Program-made: the position numbers and the translations under genes
Source: Paralithodes platypus
Taxonomy: Eukaryota > Arthropoda > Malacostraca > Decapoda > Lithodidae
NCBI GenBank assembly: GCA_032716605.1
Contig: CM064485.1
Coordinates: 36,170,658 to 36,234,657, forward strand
Length of the DNA: 64,000 nt
Direction of reading: 5' to 3'
The notes under the pieces: model-generated
Databases searched by the model: none
The model's input: only the letters and a program-made list of their open reading frames with translations
Told to the model about the DNA's origin: nothing
Shown: positions 22,213-32,872 of the stretch, piece after piece
How the letters are laid out: each line of letters starts with the position of its first letter
Numbering within the stretch: the stretch's first letter is position 1

Positions 22213-22216
22213 TTAA

Positions 22217-22985
22217 TGCTTCCAAAACCCAATTTCTTTATACTATCCGTCCGGAACTCCCAGAGGACTATCCCTTGTATTTCAACAATACAAAAATCAA
22301 TCATTCTCTTCTCTCAATATTATTGGCGTCTCTTTTTCTTCTGCTCTCACTTGGAAGGACCATATTACCAGTCTTGCTAAGGCAGCCACTCAGAAGCTGG
22401 GTGTGCTCAACTGCCTCAAGTGGTGCTTTACCCCTGCACAGCTTCTTGCTGTGTACAGGGGCACAGTGTGTCCTTATATCGAGTATCGTGGGGACGATCC
22501 TCTCACACCGCCTTTCTAGACAAAGTAGAAAGGAAAGCCTTTTGTATCATTAACTCCCATCAACTCACCAACTCTCTGCAATCTCTCTTTCTTCGCCGCA
22601 ATGTTGCATCTCTCTCGCTATTCTATCGCTACTACAATAATCAATGTTCCTCAGAGTTTTCCCAGTGTATACCACCTCCTCTACGTTGGGTACGTAGTAC
22701 CCTTCTTGCAACACAATCCCACTCCTACTCTGTGTAACTCTCCAACCCAAGAGTGAAACATTATTCTCAGTCTTTCTTCTATTCAACTGCTGAGCTCTGG
22801 AACTCTCTCCCAGAATCAGTCTTTCCCTCTTCCTATGACATAAATTGCTTCAAACTCCATGTGTCCAGGCATTTTGGCTCGAACGTCCCTCGATGTTGGC
22901 CCTGTCACTCTTTCAACTCTGGGGGAGGCACTAGCTACAGGCAGTTCTGCCTTTTGTCTCATTCACTGACATAGAAAAAAAACAA
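22217..22985 (+). pseudogene. LINE J1 C-terminal region and 3' end
   Basis: Last block of the J1 LINE, resuming within the segment after the YADD box: NASKTQFLYT directly continues the ...ENLVAFN block interrupted at 12541. Frames 22176-22553 and 22420-22737 carry the thumb and QSLFLRRNVASLSLFYRYY. Frame 22753-22974 carries the C-terminal AELWNSLPESVFPS block. Frame changes separate them. The element ends in an A-rich stretch near 22974-22990. Confidence 0.8.
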
Positions 22986-23129
22986 AAATAAGTAACCCTT
23001 TTACTCTTAGTCCTAGACTCCCGGAGAACTAGGTATTGCGCCCCAGTTACATACATTTAGTAAACTAATCTCAATCTATTATTTCTTCCGAAAACTCCCT
23101 GGTTATCACCCTCCATATTTAACTTGCTT

Positions 23130-23131
<2 letters not shown>

Positions 23132-23187
<56 letters not shown>
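23132..23187. repeat. (TA)n microsatellite
   Basis: Uninterrupted TA dinucleotides over about 56 bp. The surrounding 22990-23131 shows nothing recognisable. Confidence 0.97.
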
Positions 23188-23189
<2 letters not shown>

Positions 23190-24154
23190 TAGAAGATCCT
23201 GTGCTATTACTAGCTAACTGGCTGAATGCCTTACTAACTATCACAACTAATCTCTCAACACATCATCTCTTTATTGCATCAATTGTCTAATAATGTTATC
23301 TTTGGTTGCCCTATGAGGACACATATATTTTATTGTTTGGAACACAATGCTCGGTCTAGCAGAAAGGAGATATCTTCTTTCTCGCTTGGCTTATTGTGTG
23401 CAGGCAGCCGATATGTCAACATGCGTCATGATACTGAAGGTGTATCTGCGCCGAGGGTGGACGGTGTACTGGATCCCAGCTTGTCTGGTATTCAGTAGGG
23501 CTTGGTTGCTGGAGGTCAGGAACAGGCTTACATATCTCCCCATAGGTGCTAAGGAGAGCAAGGTAGATTTGTCTGCTAAGAAAGTGCCAATGGGTTCCGA
23601 GCAGGTGCCCACGGCTGTCTGTGTCCTGTGGCCCCGCCCACCTCCCTTTATACCCCTCCCCAGCGCAACGCGGCCCTGTGATTGGCTGAGCACGTGCTTG
23701 GGCCGGGCTATGTAAGCCCACTTGCTTTGAATCCTAGGATACTTCACCTGCCTGGTTTCATCCGCATTAATAATTTCCTGAGAGCTTACTAGCGACGTTC
23801 TTTAGTAGCTGACGGGAGTAAAAGGGTGGAACCATTGTAGTAGAACTTTTTTTACCAGGATAGAAAATATGGGTGCGAACTGAAGGCAAGATATGAGCAG
23901 GGCGTATGTGAGAGGATACGAGGTGGGTGCTGCGGTGCATCAAAGGAGGTTGGTGATTGGTCAAGAGCGCGGGAGTGCCAGGGTGTTCCCAAGGACGAGA
24001 AGTAAAGGGTAAATCTGGCTGGCACACCTGAGATAATCCAGTCTCCTGATTGGCTGACGGGATTACTCTCTTAAAATTATTATTGTTATCAACTCTGCGA
24101 AGCAGAGTGGTATCGCAAACATAGGTCCCGCCCGTATACTGTGCACCACAATTC
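23188..24154. other. Unassigned region, GC-richer, no gene recognised
   Basis: Frames of 70-130 codons on both strands lack recognisable domains. Near 23660-23720 the sequence GTGATTGGCTGAGCAC resembles a segment of the solo LTR near 50010-50030 (GTGATTGGCTGACCAC), so this could be a very diverged LTR. That is weak evidence from one short match. Confidence 0.4.
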
Positions 24155-24206
24155 ACCTTGTCTGTCGTCGTCGTCGTCCGTCGTCGTCGTCGTTCGTCGT
24201 TCGTCC
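24155..24206. repeat. (GTC)n microsatellite
   Basis: Imperfect GTCGTC repeats with interspersed CGT and TTC, directly abutting the AGGTCA-rich region. Confidence 0.9.
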
Positions 24207-26427
24207 GGAAACTCCTCCTAGACCGTTCGATGGATTTTCACCAAATTTCACAGGTATATTCATTTGGTCAATGCGAAGGTCAGTCAAAAATAAAATTTCA
24301 ATTTAACTTAAAGGTTAAGGTCAAAGGTCAAGGTTAAAAATAAGGTAAATATTTCATGCGTCGTAGTTTTTACTCAAATGTCTTAATTTTCACTATACAA
24401 GTTACTAGTAACCTCGGTATCCTATTGACCAAATTTTAGATAAATACTCTGAAGGGTAAGGTCAAAGGTCAAAGTCAAAGGTCAAAATGTTTGTTTTACT
24501 AGTATTTCTTATATTAACTGTTAGATACTCACTAAACTTACCATGTATATTCGGAATACTTAGGGCAAGGTCATACAAGAAACTAAACAATTCTATATGA
24601 AAGGTCCAGTTCACAGGTCACGGTCAAATAAAAGGTCAATATGCTAATTTAATTACTTTTCATGCAAACTTCACAAAATTTGGCAATATAGTTGCACTTT
24701 AACTGCAAAGGAAAATAATACATATTGAGCCACATATCATGAAGGTCAAGGTCAAGGTCAAAGGTCAAGGTCAACTACTCTATAAATACATATGAAACTA
24801 ACTGATGGGTTTTAATGAAATTAGTCATGCTTATTTGATTTTCCTGGGCAATGTCAATGAAAACTATTTTTTACTCTTATATAAAGGTCAAGGTCACAGG
24901 TCAGGTCATGGTGAAAGGTCAACTTATACTATTTATTTTTAGTTTTTATTCAAATGTCTTCATTTTCAGTTTACAAGTTACTGGTAACATTGATATCGTA
25001 TTTCACTAATTTTAGATAAATATTATAAAGGGTAAGGTCAAAGTTCAAGGTCAAAGGTCAAAATAGTATTTTTACTAGTATTTCTCATACTAAGTGTTAG
25101 ATTCTCACTTGTATATCCGGAATACGTGTATATTCGGAATACCTAGGCCAAGGTCCTGCAAGAAACTATACAATTCCATATGAAAGGTCAAGGTAACAGG
25201 TCAAGGTCAAATGAAAGGTCAATATGCTATTTTCTTTACTTTTCATGCAAACTTCACAAAATTTGGTTAGATACTTGCACTGTAAGTGAAAAGGAAAATA
25301 ATAAATGTCGAGACATATAAAGGTAGAGATAAAGGTCAAAGGTCAAGGTCAACTGTTCTATTGATAGCCTATATATGAAACTAACTAATGGGTTTTAAAT
25401 GAAATTATGCGTGCTTATCTGATTTTCATGGACAATGTCAATGCAAACAAAAATTTACTCTTACATAAAGGTCAAGGTCACAGGTCAAGGTCAAAGGTCA
25501 ACTTTTATTAATTATTAAAAAAGATTACTCAAATTTTGGAAAACTGGCTGTTACTTAAATATTACATATATCAAATTTCACATAAATGTTGTAATAGTTA
25601 AGCTCAGAGGTCAAGGTCAAAACATAAGTATTTGTCATTTTCCCTAAACTCCTCCTAGACTGTTTAATCACTTTAATGTATTATCACCAAATTATACAGG
25701 CAAATTCAGTTGGCCAATGCGACGACCATCCAAATATATGTATTTTATTTTAAGTCAAAGGTCAAAGGTCAAGGTCACAGTATATGATCACTATTTGTAA
25801 TTAATAAGTTTTTTATACGAATTACACCATAGTCATAATGCTAATTAATACGAACATTGCTGTTAAGCTAACTAAATCCTCGATAAGAAATTATAAGGTC
25901 GAAGGTCAAGGTCAAAGGTCGAAGTATGATTTTTATTAGTATTTCCTATTTAATGTAAGATTCTCATTAGGCATATCATGCATATTCGGAATGCCTAGAC
26001 CCAGGTCATACAAGAATAAACATAATTCCATTTGATAGGTCCAGGTCACAGGTCAACGTCAAATATAAGGTCAATATGCTCATTTCTTTACTATTCATAT
26101 AAATTTCACAAACTTCGTTGAAACAGTTTTGCTTGAAGGGAAAATTAAAATGTTAAATGTTCAGACATCATGAAGGTCAAGATGAAGGTCAAAGGTCAAG
26201 GTCAATTATTCTTTTAATACCTCTGAAACTAACTGATGCTCTTTAATGAAATTTGACACATTTATTTAATTTTCTAGTGTTACATCAAAACAAACGCAAA
26301 TGTGATCCTACATAAAGGTGAAGGTCACAGGCCAAGGTCAAAAGTTAACCATCATCATAAAAAGATGCGAAATTTTTGATAAGCTGATGACTTTTAGTTG
26401 CATTTTACTTAGATAACATATATTTCA

Positions 26428-26476
<49 letters not shown>

Positions 26477-26900
26477 ATACTTAAGGTTAAAGGTCAAGAT
26501 CAAAGAACAAAAGAAGAGTATTAATAATTTTCTTTAAACTCTTCCTAGACTGTTTAACCCTTTGTGTACCGGTGACGTCTTTTTTATTGTATTCTAGCTA
26601 TAATATGACGATTTTGTGGTGCTTATGAAGGATCTGTGGTAGTAAAATGGGTTAATTAAAATAGTTGAAAGCCTGCTAATTTTATGGAGGCCCTTCATAA
26701 ATTAAATAAAATCATCTTAATTTCCAGTATGAAATGAAACCGACAGAACAGTACTGAACGGATTACGCATCGTCACCAAATTATGCTAGCAAATTCGGTT
26801 GGTCAATGCAACGCTTGTCCAAATGTTGTGTTTTTGTTATTCAAAGGTCAAGGTGAATGGTGAAGGTCACAGATTCTGGTCACTATTTCTTTCTTATATA
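24207..26900 (+). repeat. AGGTCA-rich diverged tandem repeat region
   Basis: By hand I count more than 50 AGGTCA hexamers on the plus strand, often joined as AAGGTCAAGGTCA or AAAGGTCAAAGGTCA, and almost none on the other strand. A larger repeat lies beneath. Blocks around TATTCGGAATAC recur near 24550, 25130 and 25985; blocks with CATGCAAACTTCACAAAATT recur near 24660, 25245 and, diverged, 26095; blocks with ACTCCTCCTAGAC recur near 24212, 25650 and, as CTCTTCCTAGAC, 26540. The third copy of the last block is interrupted around 26560-26760. No coding capacity. The element class is unknown; similar AGGTCA-rich repeats occur in other invertebrates as far as I recall. Confidence 0.85.
26431..26477. 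repeat. (TA)n microsatellite
   Basis: TA dinucleotide run inside the AGGTCA-rich region. Confidence 0.95.
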
Positions 26901-27012
26901 TATTTTAAATTTGAATTACAACATATTCAACATGCTACAAAATAGTGTTACGCTGACCTTATTATAGATAAATATTCCAATGGTTAAGATTCAATGTGAT
27001 CATATACAGTAT

Positions 27013-27015
<3 letters not shown>

Positions 27016-27068
<53 letters not shown>
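27016..27068. repeat. (TA)n microsatellite
   Basis: TA run followed by short self-complementary blocks such as ATACTGTATATATACAGTAT (27085-27104), which recur in similar form near 27275-27300. Confidence 0.95.
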
Positions 27069-27070
<2 letters not shown>

Positions 27071-27117
27071 GACATATATATATATACTGTATATATACAG
27101 TATATACTCCCAGGCGG

Positions 27118-27246
27118 ACATGAACCACCAACAGTCAGGACGAGTGTCTATGCTTTAATACACTACACACAAGTATCCTCCATCACGATGCGGTATAGTG
27201 GATTAAAGTATGGGCACTTGTTCGGACTGTCGGTAGATTAAGTCCG
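27118..27246. repeat. Imperfect inverted repeat of tRNA-related arms
   Basis: The segment at about 27122-27168 pairs with about 27192-27238 in inverted orientation; for example AACAGTCAGGACGAGTGTC faces the complement of GCACTTGTTCGGACTGTCG. Each arm reads like a worn tRNA-type sequence (AGTGGATTAAAG box-A-like, then a degraded box B ahead of GTCC). CAGTATATAC blocks flank both sides. I interpret it as two diverged tRNA-related units facing each other; it could also be a foldback element. Confidence 0.5.
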
Positions 27247-27299
27247 GCTGTGAGTATAAAAACATTTAATATATATACAGTATATACAGTATACTGTAT

Positions 27300-27648
27300 A
27301 TATCCCGATTTTACCTAAGAGAATTCTAGGTCGCAGAGTTGCGTATGGATTTTTTTTTCTTGTTTTGGCAATGCGAAAACAACACCTACTTTATTATTAA
27401 TATTATTGCAATGTTTGTTATTATTCAACCTGTCCCAAAAAGGGTGAACATCCAAATATATATAGTGCATATATCTTCATGTCATGCATGTCTAAATTTC
27501 TGCTATTTTCTTTTAATAAGAATATTGAAGCATTTTGATTACCACAATATACTCTCTAATCCCCTTTAAATAATAATATGCAATGTACTGTACCCACCCA
27601 CACTCACTCACTCTTTCTAACATACTAACACTCACTCACGTGTTTCTG

Positions 27649-27685
<37 letters not shown>

Positions 27686-27978
27686 ATCTATTCCCTCCGT
27701 TCTGAATCCCGTTCACTACCTTCAAACCATTCCATGATCTCCTTTAATGTATCAAATTCAATATGGTCAGATCCCCTATTATCCCACACAGAACAGGAGC
27801 CGTACAATCGTATACAACAAAGCTCCTATCGTCATTCCACAGGCATAGTAAGACACACCGAAAATATCAGCAATCTACTGTAGTTGTATATAGCTTTACA
27901 TACATGTAATCTATATTTTATTAAATTCACCACAACACCAAACACCCCCAATTAAATAAATTAAAGTATATAATTATG
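27300..27978. other. No recognisable gene; contains (GA)n at 27654-27682
   Basis: AT-rich with one clear (GA)n microsatellite. A 76-codon frame at 27339 has no recognisable features. Confidence 0.5.
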
Positions 27979-28052
27979 TGATCCACCGGGATTCGAACCT
28001 GGGTTATCACACACATATTTTTGCCACCTTAACCATTACACCACCAGGACGG
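27979..28052 (-). repeat. tRNA-related sequence (SINE head or tRNA pseudogene)
   Basis: On the minus strand a box A-like TGGTGTAATGG (28043-28033) is followed by a perfect box B GGTTCGAATCC (27999-27989), at the spacing of an internal pol III promoter. The flanks do not form a convincing acceptor stem and I cannot find a sound anticodon arm, so I do not call a functional tRNA. Confidence 0.6.
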
Positions 28053-28358
28053 TTAAAGGTTTATGCACACGCCTACGACTTATTATCCATTGTCGAATAC
28101 TGGATATTAATCTAATCATGTTCATATTCCCAACCGCGCTATGGTAGGCCTAATGTTTAAGCAATGTAGGCTACAGTAAATCCTTAGGGAAAAACTCAAC
28201 AAATAAGTGTTTTATATTTCCGATTGATATTTCATAATCATATAATTCTACAGATGATAGTAACAGAGTGAAGCTCATTACATTCTTTTATTAAAAAACA
28301 TGTCACACGTCTGATAATTTCATAATAGTGTAACCAGTCAGTGAAATTATCCATATCA

Positions 28359-28365
<7 letters not shown>

Positions 28366-28424
<59 letters not shown>

Positions 28425-28434
28425 ATATATACTG

Positions 28435-28473
<39 letters not shown>

Positions 28474-28481
28474 TGTATATA

Positions 28482-28553
<72 letters not shown>

Positions 28554-28576
28554 GGTATATATATACTCTATATATG
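28366..28576. repeat. Long interrupted (TA)n tract
   Basis: About 210 bp of TA dinucleotides with short interruptions (ACTGTATATG, ACCGGTATAT). The long IY-repeat frames here are artefacts of this tract. Confidence 0.97.
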
Positions 28577-29593
28577 TATATTTGCCTTTTTTGTATATGT
28601 ATTTCAAGGAATGATTACATGGTAAATGTTTGCTGTCAAAATATAGACGTCCAGATAAGATAGCTGTTACCATGATACCACATAATCCCTTAATCAGCAA
28701 TTACTTTTGAGGATTAAGGAGGCGGCAGGCTTCTTCCTTACTGTGGGGTTGAGTGCAAAAAGAATATTCCCTTCATTTACCAATTACGCAACACAGAAGG
28801 CGAGTTATATGAGAAGTGTGGAAGGGACTTAAACCCTTGGCAGGCATCCTGTTTCGGGGATGGAAAATGCTGAACAAGTAATCTTTTCCCATGACTACTA
28901 ATAACCTGAGGAGAAATCCAGCTGGTTGGGACAGGGTTGTATCCCTGTTCAGGTATAAAAAAACGTTGTTGAATTATCAAGCATTGAGCTCACTTTTTTA
29001 ATCGGATATTAATTTCAAATGTGTGCGGAAGATAATTGTTTTTCATTGATTTATTGAAGATAGTGTCTATATAGAACATGACTAAACGTGTAAAAAGAAG
29101 AGATATGCACTTTGCTATGGGTGTATAATTATACTAAATTATTTTATGTTTATGAAATCAAACATCTAATTTGAGATAAAGGTGTCTGAATAGTTTCTGA
29201 ACTCACAACTTTGTTAAATTCACTCGAAATGCACTTGGAATTGTAAATATTTTTACTGAGTCAGTGCGCCTGTCATTCAGGATTGAGCTCTGCCACTGTC
29301 GTTGATTCTCGTAGATTCACAGAAATTGTTGGTGATTCTTGTAGATTGATGATCCTCGCTGATTCTCGGTGATTCTTGGAGGCTTGATAAGGAAATGTTG
29401 CTGATGAGATAAATTGATGTGTAACGCTGTTTAATTTGACGGAGGATAGTGGCTCTATTGATGGGATTATGATGCCGTGATGATTTCTTTCTTCAGAGTT
29501 TTATTTTATTGTATTTGTTATATGTGTATAGAGGAGACAAAAGGCAGGTTACCTGTAACGAGTGTCTCCCCCAAAGTTAACAAAAGTGACAGA
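28577..29593. other. No recognisable gene
   Basis: AT-rich flanking sequence left of the minus-strand LTR array. Near 29290-29390 there are loose repeats of GATTCTCG/TAGATT. No coding or RNA feature is recognised. Confidence 0.5.
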
Positions 29594-30394
29594 TGTTACG
29601 ACCGGCACTACGAAATAAACAAGGGTACTTAATAATGGACTAGAAAATAGGCTATATCTGCAACAACGGTACGCTAATTCAAAACCCTCGAACTATTACG
29701 CCGGTGAACAAAACACTTAAACCCTCCAGAGTTAATCTACTGGATAACGGGGTATCAATTAACTGGGTTTTAGTGCACTTCTACAAAGACTTTCCGGTGA
29801 CGGCAAAGCCTACTCACAACAGGAGTACTTTACGTTAATAAAATGCTCTCAAGTAATAACAATGCTTAAATAAACTATAACAAGATTTAATAAAGGAGTA
29901 TATGCTTACGTTAACTTTAGTGTGAGTCTGAACTCAACACTAAACTCTTCAATGCTCTATGAAAACACTGGAAGTCTAGTCCTACAGCAATCAGATAAAG
30001 AATCTTCTGAAAACGTCTGATGCTCTAAGATGCTCGTCGAATATAGAACAGAAATAATGCAGGGGCAGGACACCAAAGCGTGTATCTTAAATACACCAAC
30101 AATTAGGATACATATATATAAAACAAGGGAGTGCAACAACTCTGTGACAGCACTAATAATAGCCACTCAAAACAGTACTTCCTTAGCCAACGTAACAGCC
30201 AAACTGGGTTGTGCACTATGCATCAACCTAGGCTAAAATAAAGCGTGAATAATTACTAAAGCATACGCAATTAAAGTTAAACAACACAATGCTGTCTTTC
30301 TCACTAATAAAGTCTAGCAGTGGCATAAAAGGTACCAGGAACCTAGGCAGAGTGCAAGCATGCTCGTAACTGCGCCGGTAGGTTTGGTGCTTCC

Positions 30395-31764
30395 ATGTTT
30401 GCTCCTGCCGATCCACAAGTCTGCCGACTCTGCCAGCAACAAGAGGATTTGACAGCAAAATTGGATGAAGCCCACAACAAGATCAACGACCTCACCAGGA
30501 AGCTGGAATCACTCCAAGAGTTTGTAACACTCAACGTTGGAGTATCACTAACTCCAATTGTTTCAACTCCAACATCCACCACCGCCCCAACGTCATCTGC
30601 CAACAATCCAAAACTTGCAGTAGCCACTGCAGCATCTTCTGACGAACCTGAGCCGACATCAAACCAGGACAGCCGCCCTGTTCACCTTAGTCTCTCCCCC
30701 ACTCCTCGTGCAAGAAGCCTCCTAGCACAAACAGTACCAACCCCTCTCCCCGACCTGTACGCAGAGTCCCGCCACCACAGGTTTCCGGATTTACACCAGT
30801 GAGGAACGGTGCACGGCCAACGCAGAAAAGGTCTCAACTACCAGTCACAATGTCAAACAGATTTTAGATATTGGTAGAGATGGAAGACGAACCAGAAGAG
30901 ACCAGGCTCGTTGGGGATTCCATCCTACGAGGACAGGTCGAAGAGTTCTGCGACAGAGTCCCAAATAGACGAAAAAGATTTTGCATCCCAGGAGCTGGAC
31001 TGGACGACATTGTGGAAGCCTTCGAAGATACCACAAAGGATGCAAATGAAAATACCCTTTTAGTCATCCATGCTGGTTCAAATGACGTCATGCACACCAG
31101 ATCCGAAGAGTTGATGTAGAAATATCGCAAGATGATCCAGCACTACAAAAACAAGTCAAGGACTATCATCATCTCAGGCATTCTCCCCAAGATCGACGCA
31201 CCTGACAAATTCTACGACAAGGCCTTCAGCACAAATAGCCGACTAAAATATTTGTGTCTGAGGGAAGAAGTTGAATTCATCAACCTCTGGGACAACTTCT
31301 ACAACCAGCCCTACTCTGTTCCGCAAGGATGGCACTCATCTAAACCCTGTGGGTTCAGCACGCATGGGTCGTCTCCTATGCGTGTTTTATGTGTGTACGT
31401 ATGCGTATATACGTATGTTCTGTATATATATGAGTAAAATAAATGTGTACTGTATATGCACTGTAAATCACTTACTCTCATGGTTAATTTATGATAATTT
31501 GTATTTTGCACTAGCATAATTATTGTATTAATTTCTTGTTTTAATGTAAAGTATATTATACTCACCCATTGTAAACTGAGCTTACCATTTTCATATCTGT
31601 ATATCTCATGTTCATCCACTAATTGTAAAATGTGTATTTTCAGCTCATGAGGCTGCCATTCTTTAATAAACCGTTTATTATTATTATTATTATTATTATT
31701 ACATGAAGCAGTCCGCAGCCATGGATCAAAAAACGCCATCCGAGAAGAAGCAGCAGTGACATAA
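30395..31764 (+). pseudogene. CR1-A ORF1 with SGNH-esterase domain, broken
   Basis: The first frame (30395-30802) has a short Cys-containing start (CRLCQQQ), a coiled coil (about residues 15-50) and a Ser/Thr/Pro-rich segment. After a frame change, 30871-31119 carries the esterase blocks LVGDSILRGQ (catalytic Ser of the GDS block) and VIHAGSNDV (GxND block), ending in TAG at 31117. The continuing frame holds the fold's middle, and the last block, DGTHLNPVG (Asp and His), is in yet another frame near 31333-31360. Esterase domains of this type are known in CR1 ORF1. The final codons are separated by the 31378-31700 insertion; on my reading the frame ends at TAA 31762-31764. Confidence 0.85.
31378..31700 (+). 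mobile_element. Short retro-insert with (TTA)n tail inside CR1-A ORF1
   Basis: ORF1 homology stops at GRLL (31377) and a plausible continuation begins at 31701 in phase. The 323 bp between are AT-rich, contain TTTAATAAACC near 31663-31673 and end in (TTA)n at 31675-31700. This looks like a SINE or truncated LINE with a trinucleotide tail. The left edge is uncertain and no target duplication is clear. Confidence 0.5.
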
Positions 31765-31847
31765 ATCATCCAACGCCAAGCAAAAAACAGAGGCAACCGA
31801 GGACCACCAGCGATAAGGACCGAAGACAGCGAGGACCGAGGACAGCC

Positions 31848-32853
31848 ATGAACGTAAATGTAGATCCGACAAGAACCAAAAATATTATTAAAGAGCGTTC
31901 CGTGAGTTCTAAAATAACAAATTTAAAGGTTTTCTATGCAAATGCTCGTAGCATACGCAATACATTTTCAGATTTAGAGGAGCTAGTTTTTACAGAAAAT
32001 TATGATGTGATTGTCATAACAGAATCTTGGCTCAATAGAAGATAGAGACTTTTTAGCAGAGTATTCACTTCCCGGTTATGTAATGTTTGAGAAAAGCCGA
32101 ATAAATCGAAATGGAGGTGGCGTTTTACTTTATATCAAAGAAAGTCTTAACCCTACCCTCTTGTCAAAACCTCAAATTGTGAACATCGACACATCTTTTG
32201 TGCTAATAAAGAATAATAAGGTACAAAAATAATACTTGCATTAATATACAGACCTCCAGCTCAATCAGTGCAAACTGACAGAGAAATTTACGAACAAATT
32301 GCAGATGTAAGTAACTCACAAGATACCATAATTTTTGGCGACTTTAATTTACCTGTGACCAAGTGGGGAGATACTCTTACTTCACACTCCGGACATGACT
32401 TGTATACGAACTTGCAAGAGAGTTCGCTTTATCAATTTGTTCGAATGCCGACCCGTGGTAATAACGTTCTTGACATTGTACTTGCAACAAAAGAAGAATT
32501 GATAGAGAATTTGAATGTTGGTGATGAATTCAGTAACAGCGACCATCGTACGATAACTTTCACTTTAATGTTTACTAGTAACGAACCAAATAGTAGCATC
32601 GAAAAAGTCCCCAATTTCAAGAAAGCAAACTTCCATAAACTTAGAGCTATGTTTAAAGAAACTGACTGGAGCTTTTTAATTAACAATAACGACATAAATA
32701 CATCTTGGAAGTTTTTCGAAACCACTTACCTAAAAGCAGTGCAAGACTGCATACCATCGAAAATACGGCGTTCAGGCCATAATAATAAGCCCAAGTGGTG
32801 GAATAAAGATATTTCAAACTGCCTGCTTGCTAAAAAATTGCTAATGATAGATT
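31848..32853 (+). pseudogene. CR1-A ORF2 endonuclease, broken
   Basis: Endonuclease region at the start of CR1-A ORF2. The ATG at 31848 opens a frame with LKVFYANARSIRN (catalytic Asn block) and VIVITESWLNR (catalytic Glu). A frame change and a TAG follow near 32045. The middle (GGGVLLYIKE near 32115) is in another frame with a stop near 32230, and 32268-32853 carries TIIFGDFNLPVTKWG (Asp/Asn) and EFSNSDHRTITFTL (SDH). All four catalytic blocks are readable, so loss is by stops and frame changes only. Confidence 0.88.
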
Positions 32854-32872
32854 AAAATCCTCACAAAATGAC

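Larger units (their letters stand above)
8310..22985 (+). mobile_element. Jockey-like LINE (J1 family) split by two nested insertions
   Basis: Three collinear blocks form one element: 8310-8787 (endonuclease start), 10714-12545 (rest of endonuclease and most of RT) and 22217-22985 (C-terminal region and 3' end). Block edges join in phase with the family as seen on the minus strand at 1-1100. The first gap is a CR1-A LINE; the second is a TTAA element holding an LTR retrotransposon. The 5' boundary is uncertain because the first recognisable coding block starts near 8440. The 3' end is placed at a short A-rich stretch at 22974-22990. Confidence 0.8.

Noticed and set aside
22990..24154. Host gene promoter or exon in the GC-richer stretch
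   Set aside because: ATTGG boxes and a TATGTAAG word are present, but there is no coding frame with recognisable content nearby and no consistent exon structure.
26553..26660. A possible fourth TTAA element beginning TTAACCCTTTGTGTACC in the AGGTCA region
   Set aside because: The only later GGGTTAA (near 26650) does not carry a matching inverted end, and the repeat unit does not resume there.
27979..28052. Functional tRNA gene
   Set aside because: Box A and B are good but the acceptor stem does not pair and no clear anticodon arm can be drawn.
28356..28700. Open frames of alternating Ile and Tyr around the long TA tracts (also 26996-27241)
   Set aside because: They are translations of (TA)n microsatellites with no start context or domain.
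29957..30236. Overlapping 68- and 69-codon frames repeated identically at 47378-47657 and 55377-55656
   Set aside because: They recur only because they lie in the three LTR copies. Frames on both strands are preserved together, which fits recent copying and not selection on a protein.
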